Shown here: positions 1 through 8,077 of the stretch, piece by piece
How the letters are laid out: each line of letters starts with the position of its first letter
How positions within the stretch are numbered: the first letter of the stretch is position 1
Assembly: GCF_004362525.1 (NCBI RefSeq)
Contig: NZ_SNXS01000001.1
Location: forward strand, 1 to 64,000
Reading direction: 5' to 3'
DNA: 64,000 nucleotides
Origin: Roseateles toxinivorans
GTDB taxonomy: Bacteria; Pseudomonadota; Gammaproteobacteria; Burkholderiales; Burkholderiaceae_C
Notes under the pieces: model-generated
Told to the model about the DNA's origin: nothing
Databases searched by the model: none
Seen by the model: the letters and a program-made list of their open reading frames with translations, nothing else
Translations under genes and position numbers: made by a program

Positions 1-40
1 CGGCAAAACCAAGTGCCGCTAGCGCAGCGGGCTTCAACAT
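1..40 (-). CDS. Partial 5' end of an exported protein (signal peptide only)
   Basis: Reading leftward from an ATG at 38-40, the 13 visible codons give MLKPAALAALGFA, a typical start of a Sec signal peptide (Lys in the n-region, then an Ala/Leu core). The gene runs off the window edge, so its function cannot be told. It lies about 80 bp downstream of the LysR gene on the same strand. A purine-rich stretch (GAAGTGGA) directly before the ATG is only a weak ribosome-binding site. Chance occurrence in GC-rich DNA cannot be excluded. Confidence 0.4.
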   Translation of the reverse strand, partial: MLKPAALAALGFA

Positions 41-121
41 TCCACTTCAGGTCGGGGCCAGCACCGATGACTGCGCTTTGTGCAGACCTTCCCTAGTGAA
101 ATCCCTGAGCCGGTGCCTGTT

Positions 122-988
122 TCAACGGCTCACAAACTCCTGGGCGATGGCATCGATCAGGGGCCCTGTCGCTTCTCGCCGATGCAGGAGGCCAAGCTCC
201 CGCTGCAGGCTCAGCCCGGGCAGCGGCAGCACGCGCAGGGCCGGGTCTTGCTCCCAGGTGGCGCGTCGCAGCCGGGGCAGCAGGCTCACGCCGACGCGCT
301 GGCGCACCAGCTCGGCCAGGGCCTCGATCGAGTTCAGCTCCAGGAACTCGCTCACCACCACATCGAGCTGCTTCAGGGCCTTGGCCACCAAGGCGCCCGT
401 GCGCTCGTTGCGATCGAAGCGAAGAAACGGTTGCCCGATCAGGGCCTTGACGGCCGTGCGGGCGCGCACCTCGGGATGGGCCAGCACAATCAGCGGCTCC
501 TGGTAGAGCGGTGTCCAGGCCAGCGACGAGGGCAGCCGGGCCGCCGACTTGACGAGCACGGCGGCATCGAGCTGGCCGGCTTCGACCAGGGCCGCCAGCG
601 GGCCTGAGCGGTCGGAAATGACCTTGACATCGAGCTGGCCGTGCCTGTGCTTCAACGCCACCACCGCATGGGCCAGTGAGGACATGGCGGAGACCACTGC
701 GCCGATGCGGTAGGCGCCGGTCAGCGGGTCGGCCAACAGGGCGCCGCCGCGCAACTCGTCGTGCAGGGCCACCAGCTGCTGCGCCTTTGGCAGCAGGGCC
801 CGGCCGGCGGCGTTCAGGGTCAGCACCCTGCCGCTGCGATCGAACAGCTCGCGGCGCAACTCTGCCTCCAGCGCGCGCATCTGCAGGCTCACCGCCGCCT
901 GGGTCAGTGCCACGCGAGGTGCCGCGGCGGCAAGAGATCCTTCCTGGGCCACGGCCAGAAAAGTGCGGAGGTAACGCAGGCTGCTCAT
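122..988 (-). CDS. LysR-family transcriptional regulator
   Basis: This 288-residue protein has normal LysR length and layout. A winged helix-turn-helix fills residues 1-60 (YLRTFLAVAQEGSLAAAA...LTQAAVSLQMRALE), followed by a substrate-binding-like effector domain. It is divergent from the Bug receptor at 1163, the usual arrangement for a LysR protein controlling its neighbour. GGAG lies 9 nt before the ATG. The likely target is the Bug receptor + gamma-glutamyltransferase pair, by position only. The inducer is unknown; members of this subfamily bind small organic acids. Family assignment is secure, target and ligand are inference. Confidence 0.9.
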   Translation of the reverse strand: MSSLRYLRTFLAVAQEGSLAAAAPRVALTQAAVSLQMRALEAELRRELFDRSGRVLTLNAAGRALLPKAQQLVALHDELRGGALLADPLTGAYRIGAVVSAMSSLAHAVVALKHRHGQLDVKVISDRSGPLAALVEAGQLDAAVLVKSAARLPSSLAWTPLYQEPLIVLAHPEVRARTAVKALIGQPFLRFDRNERTGALVAKALKQLDVVVSEFLELNSIEALAELVRQRVGVSLLPRLRRATWEQDPALRVLPLPGLSLQRELGLLHRREATGPLIDAIAQEFVSR

Positions 989-1007
989 GCAGGGTTCTCC
1001 AGATAAT

Positions 1008-1020
1008 CAAGAAGTTCTTG
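1008..1020. promoter_or_regulatory. Perfect palindrome in LysR/Bug divergent promoter
   Basis: CAAGAAGTTCTTG is a perfect palindrome (6-bp arms around a central G), 20 bp upstream of the LysR start and inside a locally AT-rich stretch (1001-1060). Its position fits an autoregulatory LysR site. It lacks the exact T-N11-A layout, so the link to this regulator is a guess. Confidence 0.35.
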
Positions 1021-1162
1021 TATTCAGATCAAGGATTATTAGCTTTTCTTGTGAATGGATTGCCAACACAATCGGCAACGACAACCAACAGCTACAAGCG
1101 GTTGGGGTCGGAGCTGTCGGGAGTACCCGTCGGGTCCAACCCGCAATGACCAGGAAATGCCC

Positions 1163-2158
1163 ATGAAAGCCTTTGTCCGCTCACCCCTCTGCGCCGTCCT
1201 GGCCGGGGTTGCTTTGCTGACCTTGATGAGTCTGCCCGGCGGGGCCCAGGCCCAGGCCTATCCGGCCAAGCCGATACGGCTGGTCGTGCCCTTTCCAGCC
1301 GGAGGCGCCACCGACCTGCTGGCGCGCGCGATGTCGCAGCGCCTGGCCCAGAGCCTGGGCCAGCAGGTGGTGGTGGACAACCGCGCCGGCGCCGGCGGCA
1401 GCCTGGGCTCGGGCGAGGTGGCGCGGGCCGCGCCCGATGGCTACACGATTCTGCTGGCCACCAGCAGCACCCACGCGATCGGCCCCAATCTGAACCCCAA
1501 TCTGCCCTACAAGGTGGATGCCGACTTCACGCCGATTGCCCATGTGGCGAATGCCGGCAATCTGCTGCTGGTGCCCAACAGCCTGCCGGTCAAGTCGGTG
1601 GCCGAATTGATCAGCCATGCCAAGGCCAACCCGGGCAAGCTGAACTACGCCAGCAGCGGCAACGGCACCATCGTGCATCTGAGCACCGAGGCCTTCAAGA
1701 GCCAGGCGGGCATTTTCGTCACCCACATTCCCTATCGCGGCACAGCGCTGGCCATCCCTGATCTGGTGGTGGGCAATGTTCATCTGCTGATCGACAGCAT
1801 CGTGTCGGGCCTGCCCCATGTGAAGGACGGCAAGCTCAAGGCCCTGGCCTATACCGGCCTGAAGCGCTCGGCGCTGCTGCCGGACCTGCCCACGGTGGCC
1901 GAGTCCGGCCTGCCGGGCTACCAGTCGGTGACCTGGTTCGGCGTATACGCGCCCAAGGGCCTGCCAGCCGCGCTGGTGACGCGTCTGAACAGCGAGCTGA
2001 TGAGCGCCATGCAGGCGCCCGAGGTGCGCGAGCGCCTGGCCAAGCTGGGCGCCGAGCCGGTGACCAGCGGCACGCCGGCCCAGTTCGAGGCCATGGTCAA
2101 GGCCGACAGCGCGCGCTGGGCGACGCTGATACGTGAGCGCAAAATCGGCGCCGAATGA
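1163..2158 (+). CDS. Tripartite tricarboxylate transporter receptor (Bug/TctC family)
   Basis: This 331-residue periplasmic substrate receptor belongs to the Bug family, which is greatly expanded in Burkholderiales. The ATG at 1163 is preceded by AGGA at 1152-1155 and gives a clean Sec signal peptide ending AQA, followed by YPAKPIRLVVPFPAGGATDLLAR, the family hallmark around the ligand carboxylate-binding loop. The TctA/TctB membrane partners are not nearby, so it is an orphan receptor. Its stop codon lies just upstream of the gamma-glutamyltransferase gene (27-bp gap), so the two are probably co-transcribed. Ligand unknown; a gamma-glutamyl compound or amino-acid-like carboxylate is plausible from context. 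Confidence 0.9.
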   Translation: MKAFVRSPLCAVLAGVALLTLMSLPGGAQAQAYPAKPIRLVVPFPAGGATDLLARAMSQRLAQSLGQQVVVDNRAGAGGSLGSGEVARAAPDGYTILLATSSTHAIGPNLNPNLPYKVDADFTPIAHVANAGNLLLVPNSLPVKSVAELISHAKANPGKLNYASSGNGTIVHLSTEAFKSQAGIFVTHIPYRGTALAIPDLVVGNVHLLIDSIVSGLPHVKDGKLKALAYTGLKRSALLPDLPTVAESGLPGYQSVTWFGVYAPKGLPAALVTRLNSELMSAMQAPEVRERLAKLGAEPVTSGTPAQFEAMVKADSARWATLIRERKIGAE

Positions 2159-2184
2159 ACGACCGAATGAATGAGGAAACCGCC

Positions 2185-3810
2185 ATGACGCACAAGTTCG
2201 ACTGGACCAATCCCTATCCGAGCACCCGCACCCCGGTGTTCGCCCGCAATGTGGTCGCCACCTCGCACCCGCTGGCGGCCCAGGCCGGCCTGCGCATGCT
2301 GGCCAATGGCGGCAATGCGGTCGATGCCGCCATCGCCACCGCCGCGGTGATGACCCTGGTCGAGCCCTGCAGCAACGGCCTGGGTTCGGACGCTTTCTGC
2401 ATCCTCTGGGATGGCAAGGAGCTGCATGGCCTGAACGCCTCGGGCTGCGCGCCCCAGGCCTGGACGCCCGAGTTCTTCCGCAACAAGTACGGCGCCGACG
2501 CCAAGACCCCGCCCAAGCGCGGCTGGGATGGCGTGACCGTGCCCGGCGCCGTGGCCGGCTGGGTGACGATGAGCGAGCGCTTCGGCAAGCTGCCCTTCGC
2601 CGATCTGATGGCCCCGGCGATCGAAATCGCCGAGCGCGGCTATGCGGTGCCGGTGATCGTGCAGCAGAAGTGGACGCTGGCGGCGGCGGTGTCCGAGCTG
2701 ACCTCGCAGCCCGGCTTTGCCCAGGCCTTTCTGCCCAAGGGCAGGGCGCCCGAGGTCGGCGAGCTGTTCAAGTTCCCCGATGCCGCGCGCAGCCTGCGGC
2801 TGATCGCCGAGACCAAGGGAGAGGCCTTCTACCGCGGCGAGATCGCTGAAGCCGTGGCGGCCTTTGCCCGCCAGACCGGTGGCTCCATGACGGCGGGCGA
2901 TCTGGCCGGCTTCAAGCCCGAGTGGGTCAAGACGATCTCGCAGGACTATGCCGGCCATACGCTGCACGAGATTCCGCCCAATGGCCAGGGCATTGCCGCG
3001 CTGATCGCGCTGGGCATCCTGAAGCACCACGATGTGCGTGCCCACAGGGTGGACAGCGTGGCCTCGCAGCATTTGCAGATCGAGGCGATGAAGCTGGCCT
3101 TTGCCGACACCTACCGCTATGTCGGCGAGCCGGGCGATATGGCCGTCAGCGCGGCGCAGATGCTGGACCCCGGCTATCTGGCCGAGCGCGCCAAGCTGAT
3201 TTCGATGGAACGCGCGCAGGACTTCGGCGCCGGCAATCCGGTCAAGGGTGGCACGATCTACCTGAGCACCGCCGACGAGAGCGGCATGATGGTCAGCTTC
3301 ATCCAGAGCAACTACATGGGCTTCGGCTCGGGCCTGGTGGTGCCGGGCTACGGCGTGTCGCTGCAGAACCGCGGCCACTGCTTCACCTTGGAAGACGGCC
3401 ATGCCAACCAGGTGGCGCCGGGCAAGCGGCCCTTCCATACCATCATCCCGGCGTTCCTCACCAAGGATGGCAAGCCGGTGATGAGCTATGGCGTGATGGG
3501 CGGCAATATGCAGCCACAGGGCCATATGCAGACACTGGTGCGCATGCTGGACTACGGCCAGCAGCCGCAGACCGCCTGCGACGCACCGCGCTGGCGCTAC
3601 AACGAGGGCCTGTCGCTGAATGTCGAGTCGGCGATGGACCGTGACGCCGTGCAGGGCCTGCGCGCGCTGGGCCACGAAATTGCCGAGATCAATGACAGCT
3701 ACCAGGATTTCGGCGCGGGGCAGTTCATATGGAGCCTCGGGGACCCCGCTGCCGAGGGCTACGCTGCCGCCAGTGACCCCCGGCGCGATGGGGCTGCGGT
3801 AGGCTTCTGA
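2185..3810 (+). CDS. ggt: Gamma-glutamyltransferase family protein
   Basis: This Ntn-hydrolase of 541 residues would cleave or transfer gamma-glutamyl groups (glutathione or gamma-glutamyl amides). The N-terminal half has the family signature VATSHPLAAQAGLRMLANGGNAVDAA. Self-cleavage is expected before Thr357 (KGGT-IYLS), the catalytic nucleophile at the start of the small subunit, and the PxxPFHT-type segment (KRPFHTIIP) follows. The ATG at 2185 was chosen because GAGGAA lies at 2173-2178; an upstream ATG at 2155 overlaps the previous stop codon. I see no convincing signal peptide, unlike E. coli periplasmic GGT, so it may be cytoplasmic. The best functional clue is co-transcription with a Bug receptor. 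Acylase or hydrolase activity on another amide is possible. Confidence 0.88.
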   Translation: MTHKFDWTNPYPSTRTPVFARNVVATSHPLAAQAGLRMLANGGNAVDAAIATAAVMTLVEPCSNGLGSDAFCILWDGKELHGLNASGCAPQAWTPEFFRNKYGADAKTPPKRGWDGVTVPGAVAGWVTMSERFGKLPFADLMAPAIEIAERGYAVPVIVQQKWTLAAAVSELTSQPGFAQAFLPKGRAPEVGELFKFPDAARSLRLIAETKGEAFYRGEIAEAVAAFARQTGGSMTAGDLAGFKPEWVKTISQDYAGHTLHEIPPNGQGIAALIALGILKHHDVRAHRVDSVASQHLQIEAMKLAFADTYRYVGEPGDMAVSAAQMLDPGYLAERAKLISMERAQDFGAGNPVKGGTIYLSTADESGMMVSFIQSNYMGFGSGLVVPGYGVSLQNRGHCFTLEDGHANQVAPGKRPFHTIIPAFLTKDGKPVMSYGVMGGNMQPQGHMQTLVRMLDYGQQPQTACDAPRWRYNEGLSLNVESAMDRDAVQGLRALGHEIAEINDSYQDFGAGQFIWSLGDPAAEGYAAASDPRRDGAAVGF

Positions 3811-3835
3811 CGCGGTTCGGTTAGGCTTGCAGGCT

Positions 3836-4666
3836 ATGAGCATCCTGCAAGACCTGACCCTCGGATGGCAGACGGACCTGATTTTCGCCCGATTTGATGG
3901 CGAGGTGATCGAGCGGCGCGACTGCGTGGTCGTGCGCACGCCCAACAACCCGCTCTATTACTGGGGCAACTGCCTGATCCTGCCCGAGCCGCCGCGCGAT
4001 GCCGACCTGGTGCATTGGTGCCAGCGCTTTGACGAGGAGATCGTCGCGCAGCAGCCCGAGTCAGCCCATATTGCCATCGGCTTCGACGCGCGGGCGCCGC
4101 ACGAGCCGCTGGTCAGCTGGCACAACGCCGGCTTCGAGGTCTTTGGCACGGTGGCGCTACGGCTGCGGCCGCCGCTGCTGCGCGAACCCAGGCGCGTGCT
4201 GCCGGCTGGCATCAGGTTCCGGGTGATGGACCTGCCATTGGGCATTGATGCCTGCGTCGATCTGCAATGCGAGGTCGATGGCGGTTTCCACAATCCGGCC
4301 AGCTACCGCGAGCACCGCAAGCGCCAGATGCGCCGCCACCAGGCGATGCAGGAGCAGGGCATGGGTCACTGGTTCGGCCTTTGGCACGAGCGCGCCATGG
4401 TGGCCGACTGCGGGCTGTTCCGTGCCGGCACCTTGGGGCGTTTCCAGATGGTGGGCACGCACCCGGCCTGGCGGCGGCGCGGTCTGTGCGCCGGACTGAT
4501 TCATGCGGTCTGCCGACACGGCTTCGAGCAGATGGGGCTGGAGGAGTTGGTGATCTGTGCCGATCCCAATGATGTGGCCATAGGCATTTACGAAGGCCTG
4601 GGCTTCGAGCGCGACAGCCGCTACTGGGGGGCGCACAAGCACCCGCCGGCGCTGACTGGGGATTAA
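3836..4666 (+). CDS. GNAT-family N-acetyltransferase
   Basis: A 276-residue protein whose C-terminal half carries the acetyl-CoA-binding GNAT core: the strand/loop 'VGTHPAWRRRGLCAGLIHAV' matches the Q/RxxGxG/A motif region, and 'DPNDVAIGIYEGLGFERDS' is the typical GNAT motif B end. The N-terminal half (GWQTDLIFARFDGEV..YYWGNCLIL) looks like a second, degenerate GNAT-like fold. The start could be this ATG or a TTG nine bases upstream; neither has a strong ribosome-binding site. Substrate unknown. It lies 25 bp after ggt and may share its transcript. Confidence 0.8.
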   Translation: MSILQDLTLGWQTDLIFARFDGEVIERRDCVVVRTPNNPLYYWGNCLILPEPPRDADLVHWCQRFDEEIVAQQPESAHIAIGFDARAPHEPLVSWHNAGFEVFGTVALRLRPPLLREPRRVLPAGIRFRVMDLPLGIDACVDLQCEVDGGFHNPASYREHRKRQMRRHQAMQEQGMGHWFGLWHERAMVADCGLFRAGTLGRFQMVGTHPAWRRRGLCAGLIHAVCRHGFEQMGLEELVICADPNDVAIGIYEGLGFERDSRYWGAHKHPPALTGD

Positions 4667-4821
4667 TTCACAGCAGGCCGCATTGCATCGGCCCGCCGTC
4701 ACGATTGATTGCAAATTACGGTTTTCCCTGCCCTGCCGTCAACATGCCGGGCAGTACCATCCGGGGCGCCCCAAGCTAGCCCTCAGGGCACGCATCCTGA
4801 CACTTGCGACCGGACACACCC

Positions 4822-5937
4822 ATGCACCTGACCCCTCTGGCACTGCGGGCCGCGTTGGCACTCAGCCTGCTGCTGCCCTTGAGCGCTGCGGCGCAGATCA
4901 AGATCGGCCAGACGGCGGGTTTCTCCGGCCCGGTGGCCGCGGGCGTGAAGGAAACCACGGACGGTGCCAAGCTTTACCTCGATGCCGTCAATGCCAGCGG
5001 CGGCATCAATGGTCAGCAGCTGGAGCTGATCTCGCTGGATGATGGCTTCGACCCCAAGCTGGCGGCCGAAAATGCCAAGAAGTTGCTGGCGCAGGATGTG
5101 CTGGCCCTGTTCCTGACCCGCGGCACGCCCCATGCGCAGGCCATCCTGCCGCTGCTGGCCGAAACCCGCACACCGCTGATCGCCCCCAGCACCGGGGCCA
5201 TGGTCCTGCACTCCCCCGTCAATCCCTGGGTCTTCAATGTGCGTGCCAGCTACCAGCGCGAGGCGGAGAAGGCGGTGCAGTACCTGTCCACCGTCGGTGC
5301 GCGGCGCATTACCCTGGTCCATGTGGACGACAGCTTCGGTGCCGACGCAGCCATTGGCGCGCTGAAAGGCTTCGACGCCGTCAAGCTGCGGCCCCAGATC
5401 GTCCTGAAGTTCGACCGCGCCAAGCCCGAGCTGGCCGGCCTGGTGGAGCAGATCGTGCGCGGCGACAGCCAGGCGGTGCTATTTATCGGCAGCGGTTCGG
5501 TGGTGGCCGATGGCGTGGCCCTGATGCGCGCGGCGGGCTCCAAGGCGCAGGTCGCGACCCTGTCCAACAACGCTGCCTCGGGTTTCGTGAAGTCGCTGAA
5601 GGAACATGGCCGTGGCGTCATCGTGACCCAGGTCTTCCCGTACGAGCGCTCGCTGGCCACGCCGCTGGTGCGCCAGGCCCAGGAACTGGCCAAGGCCAAG
5701 GGCCTGGGCGACCTGACCCCCGCCAATCTGGAGGGTTTTACCGCCGCCAAGGTGCTGGTCGAGGGCATCAAGCGTGCGGGCAAGAACCCGACCCGCGTCG
5801 GGCTGCAGCGTGCGCTGGACGGGCTCAAGGGCTTTGATGTCGGAGGTCTGGAGGTCAGTTTCAGCCCGACCGACCACAGCGGCCTTGACTTCGCCGATCT
5901 GTCCATCATCGGGCCGGATGGCAAGTTCTGGAGATAA
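4822..5937 (+). CDS. ABC transporter substrate-binding protein, Leu/Ile/Val type
   Basis: This 371-residue periplasmic receptor belongs to the family-6 (LivJ/LivK-like) binding proteins. A signal peptide (MHLTPLALRAALALSLLLPLSAAAQ) precedes IKIGQTAGFSGPVAAGVKE..GAKLYLDAVNASGGINGQQLEL, the conserved N-lobe opening of this family. No LivFGHM permease or ATPase genes adjoin it, so it must work with components encoded elsewhere or act as a sensor. Start chosen at the ATG that begins the signal peptide; a TTG 18 bases upstream is less likely. Ligand not predictable (branched-chain amino acids, aromatic acids and others are known in the family). Confidence 0.88.
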   Translation: MHLTPLALRAALALSLLLPLSAAAQIKIGQTAGFSGPVAAGVKETTDGAKLYLDAVNASGGINGQQLELISLDDGFDPKLAAENAKKLLAQDVLALFLTRGTPHAQAILPLLAETRTPLIAPSTGAMVLHSPVNPWVFNVRASYQREAEKAVQYLSTVGARRITLVHVDDSFGADAAIGALKGFDAVKLRPQIVLKFDRAKPELAGLVEQIVRGDSQAVLFIGSGSVVADGVALMRAAGSKAQVATLSNNAASGFVKSLKEHGRGVIVTQVFPYERSLATPLVRQAQELAKAKGLGDLTPANLEGFTAAKVLVEGIKRAGKNPTRVGLQRALDGLKGFDVGGLEVSFSPTDHSGLDFADLSIIGPDGKFWR

Positions 5938-6016
5938 ACCGAGGTCCAGCCTTGTGCGCTGAGTGAGCCCTGCGGGCCGCAGGTGCGGGGGGCCTTGGGT
6001 ATAGTGACCAGCTCCC

Positions 6017-6922
6017 ATGAGCAGTTCACCCGCCGCCGTATCTCCTCCCGCAATTTGGCCTGGCCTGGCCCTGGCGCTGATGGGCTCGATCGCCTTCTCC
6101 GGCAAGGCCATCATCGTCAAGCTGGCCTACCGGCATGGCGTCGATGCGGTCACCTTGATCATGTACCGCATGCTGTTCGCGCTGCCGCTTTTCCTGCTGC
6201 TGACCTGGTGGGCCGGCCGGGGCAAACCGGCACTGACGCGCCGCGACTGGCTGGTCGTGCTGGGCCTGGGCTTCTCGGGCTACTACCTGGCCAGCTTTCT
6301 CGACTTCGCCGGCCTGGCCTATATCAGCGCCAGTCTCGAGCGGCTGATCCTGTATCTGAATCCGACCCTGGTGCTGGCTTTCAGCGTGTTCGTGTTCAAG
6401 GTTCGGGTCAAACCGATGCAGTTGCTGGCCCTGGCCATCAGCTATGCCGGCGTGCTGCTGGTGTTCGGCCAGGAGATCCATCTGCAGGGCGCCGATGCGG
6501 TGCTCGGCGCGGTGCTGGTGTTCGGCAGCGCGGTCAGCTATGCGCTGTACCTGGTCTACAGCGGCGAGGAGGTGCGACGCCTGGGCGCGATGCGCCTCAC
6601 CGGCCTGGCCACCACGGTGGCCTGTGTGCTGTGCATCGCGCAGTTCCTGATACTGCGGCCATTGTCGGCGATGGCCGTGGCGCCCGAGGTGATCTGGCTG
6701 TCGGTGCTGAACGCGACGCTGTGCACCTTTGCGCCGGTGCTGATGGTGATGCTGGCGATCGAACGCATGGGCGCGACGATGACGGCGCAGACCGGCATGG
6801 TCGGACCGATGTCCACCATCATCATGGGTGTGCTCATACTAGGCGAACCGTTCACGCCCTGGGTGGTGGCCGGCACGCTGCTGGTGCTCACCGGCGTGTG
6901 GCTGCTGGCGCGTTGGCGATAG
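6017..6922 (+). CDS. EamA/DMT-superfamily transporter
   Basis: A 301-residue inner-membrane protein with about ten hydrophobic segments and two EamA repeats (roughly residues 12-145 and 155-298). The second repeat ends with the common 'MVGPMSTIIMGVLILGEPFTPWVVAGTLLVL' pattern, where a conserved Glu lies in the penultimate helix region. Such proteins usually export small metabolites or amino acids. It stands between the ABC receptor and an inverted repeat, with no partner genes that would suggest a substrate. Confidence 0.85.
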   Translation: MSSSPAAVSPPAIWPGLALALMGSIAFSGKAIIVKLAYRHGVDAVTLIMYRMLFALPLFLLLTWWAGRGKPALTRRDWLVVLGLGFSGYYLASFLDFAGLAYISASLERLILYLNPTLVLAFSVFVFKVRVKPMQLLALAISYAGVLLVFGQEIHLQGADAVLGAVLVFGSAVSYALYLVYSGEEVRRLGAMRLTGLATTVACVLCIAQFLILRPLSAMAVAPEVIWLSVLNATLCTFAPVLMVMLAIERMGATMTAQTGMVGPMSTIIMGVLILGEPFTPWVVAGTLLVLTGVWLLARWR

Positions 6923-6933
6923 TTTTTTGAATT

Positions 6934-6984
6934 CCCGGATTGCATCCGGGCTACGCAATCCATGTAGCCCGGATGCAATCCGGG
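6934..6984. repeat. REP-like palindrome pair (inverted 21-bp units)
   Basis: Two identical 21-bp units (6934-6954 and 6964-6984) lie in opposite orientation around a 9-nt spacer. Each unit is itself palindromic (CCCGGAT-TGC-ATCCGGG) and carries a GTAG/CTAC tail. This is the architecture of repetitive extragenic palindromes, which often occur as inverted pairs between genes and are moved by RAYT transposases. No RAYT gene is in the window. It sits 11 bp after the DMT gene and 25 bp before the SDR gene, so it could also stop or stabilise the upstream transcript. Confidence 0.8.
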
Positions 6985-7009
6985 TCAAAGCAAAAGAGAA
7001 AGGCACATC

Positions 7010-7798
7010 ATGGATCTGGGACTGCAAGGCAAATGGGCGCTGGTCTGCGCCGCGAGCAAGGGGCTGGGCCGGGGCTGCGCGGAGGCGCTGGTGGGTGAGG
7101 GCGTCAATGTGGTGATCACCGCGCGCGGGGCCGAGGTACTGGAGGCCACGGCCCTGGCGTTGCGGGCGCTGAACCCGGCTGTCGAGGTGCGCACCGTCGC
7201 CGGTGACATCACCACGCCCGAGGGCCGCGCGGCAGCGCTGGCCGCCTGCCCGCAGGTCGACATCCTGATCAACAACGCCGGCGGTCCGCCGCCCGGTGAC
7301 TTCCGAAGCTGGGACCGCGACACCTGGCTCAAGGCGCTGGACGCCAATATGCTGACGCCGATCGAGCTGATCAAGGCCACGGTGGACGGCATGGCCGGGC
7401 GTGGCTACGGCCGCGTCATCAACATCACCTCGGGCGCGGTCAAGGCACCCATCGATATCCTGGGCCTGTCCAACGGCGCGCGCAGCGGCCTGACCGGCTT
7501 CGTCGCCGGCCTGGCGCGCAGCCCGAAGCTGGCGGCGCACAACGTCACCTTGAACGGCCTGCTGCCCGGTGCCTTCGACACCGACCGCCTGCGCGTCACC
7601 ATGCAGGGCGCGGCGGCCAAGAGCGGTAGCAACTTTGACGAGGCCTGGGACAGGCGCCGCATGGCCATTCCCGCCCAGCGCTTTGGCACGGCACAGGAGT
7701 TCGGCGCCATCTGCGCTTTTCTGTGCAGTCAGCAGGCCGGCTATCTGACCGGGCAGAACATCCTGCTCGATGGTGGTGCCTACCCGGGCACGTTCTGA
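7010..7798 (+). CDS. SDR-family oxidoreductase, non-canonical catalytic site
   Basis: A 262-residue Rossmann protein annotated by homology type as 3-oxoacyl-ACP-reductase-like. The NAD-binding glycine motif is altered (CAASKGLGRG), the NNAG motif is present (ILINNAGGPPPGDF), and the C-terminal 'GYLTGQNILLDGGAYPGTF' is typical of SDRs. The catalytic Tyr-x3-Lys is absent: the expected place reads ILGLSNGARSGLTGF. This matches a known SDR-like subgroup without the classical tetrad, so it may not be an ordinary ketoreductase. The ribosome-binding site is GAGAAAGG. The gene appears to be a single unit downstream of the REP-like pair. Confidence 0.85.
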   Translation: MDLGLQGKWALVCAASKGLGRGCAEALVGEGVNVVITARGAEVLEATALALRALNPAVEVRTVAGDITTPEGRAAALAACPQVDILINNAGGPPPGDFRSWDRDTWLKALDANMLTPIELIKATVDGMAGRGYGRVINITSGAVKAPIDILGLSNGARSGLTGFVAGLARSPKLAAHNVTLNGLLPGAFDTDRLRVTMQGAAAKSGSNFDEAWDRRRMAIPAQRFGTAQEFGAICAFLCSQQAGYLTGQNILLDGGAYPGTF

Positions 7799-8077
7799 AC
7801 ACCGAGGTGCGTGGCGCACCCCGATGAGGCGGGTCAAGGGTTTTTGCTGCCCCGTGCCTGAGGGGTGCCGGGCTCGGGTGGGCGCGGAAGTTGAACCACC
7901 ATCACCTCGGGTTCGATATGCTTCAACTCGAAGCCCGAACAGGGCCTTCTGGCACGGCGTCTCGACTTGTTGTTTTCCGGTGTGTCTGGCTGACGCCAAA
8001 CGTTTGCGCCGCCGGGATGGAAGCATCGAAGCATTGGCGTTCGTGCGTCATCAACCTTTCGGAGTGAGCTATTCACC

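Noticed and set aside
1918-3948. 676-codon antisense reading frame opposite the gamma-glutamyltransferase gene
   Set aside because: The plus-strand product is a clear family member with catalytic Thr; the antisense product resembles nothing known.
7940-8077. Sigma-54 type promoter (TGGCAC-N5-TTGC) before the PEP-CTERM genes
   Set aside because: TGGCACG occurs at about 7950 but the matching -12 TTGC at the right spacing is missing. Similar near-misses upstream of the other two PEP-CTERM genes are off by one base in the GG-N10-GC spacing.
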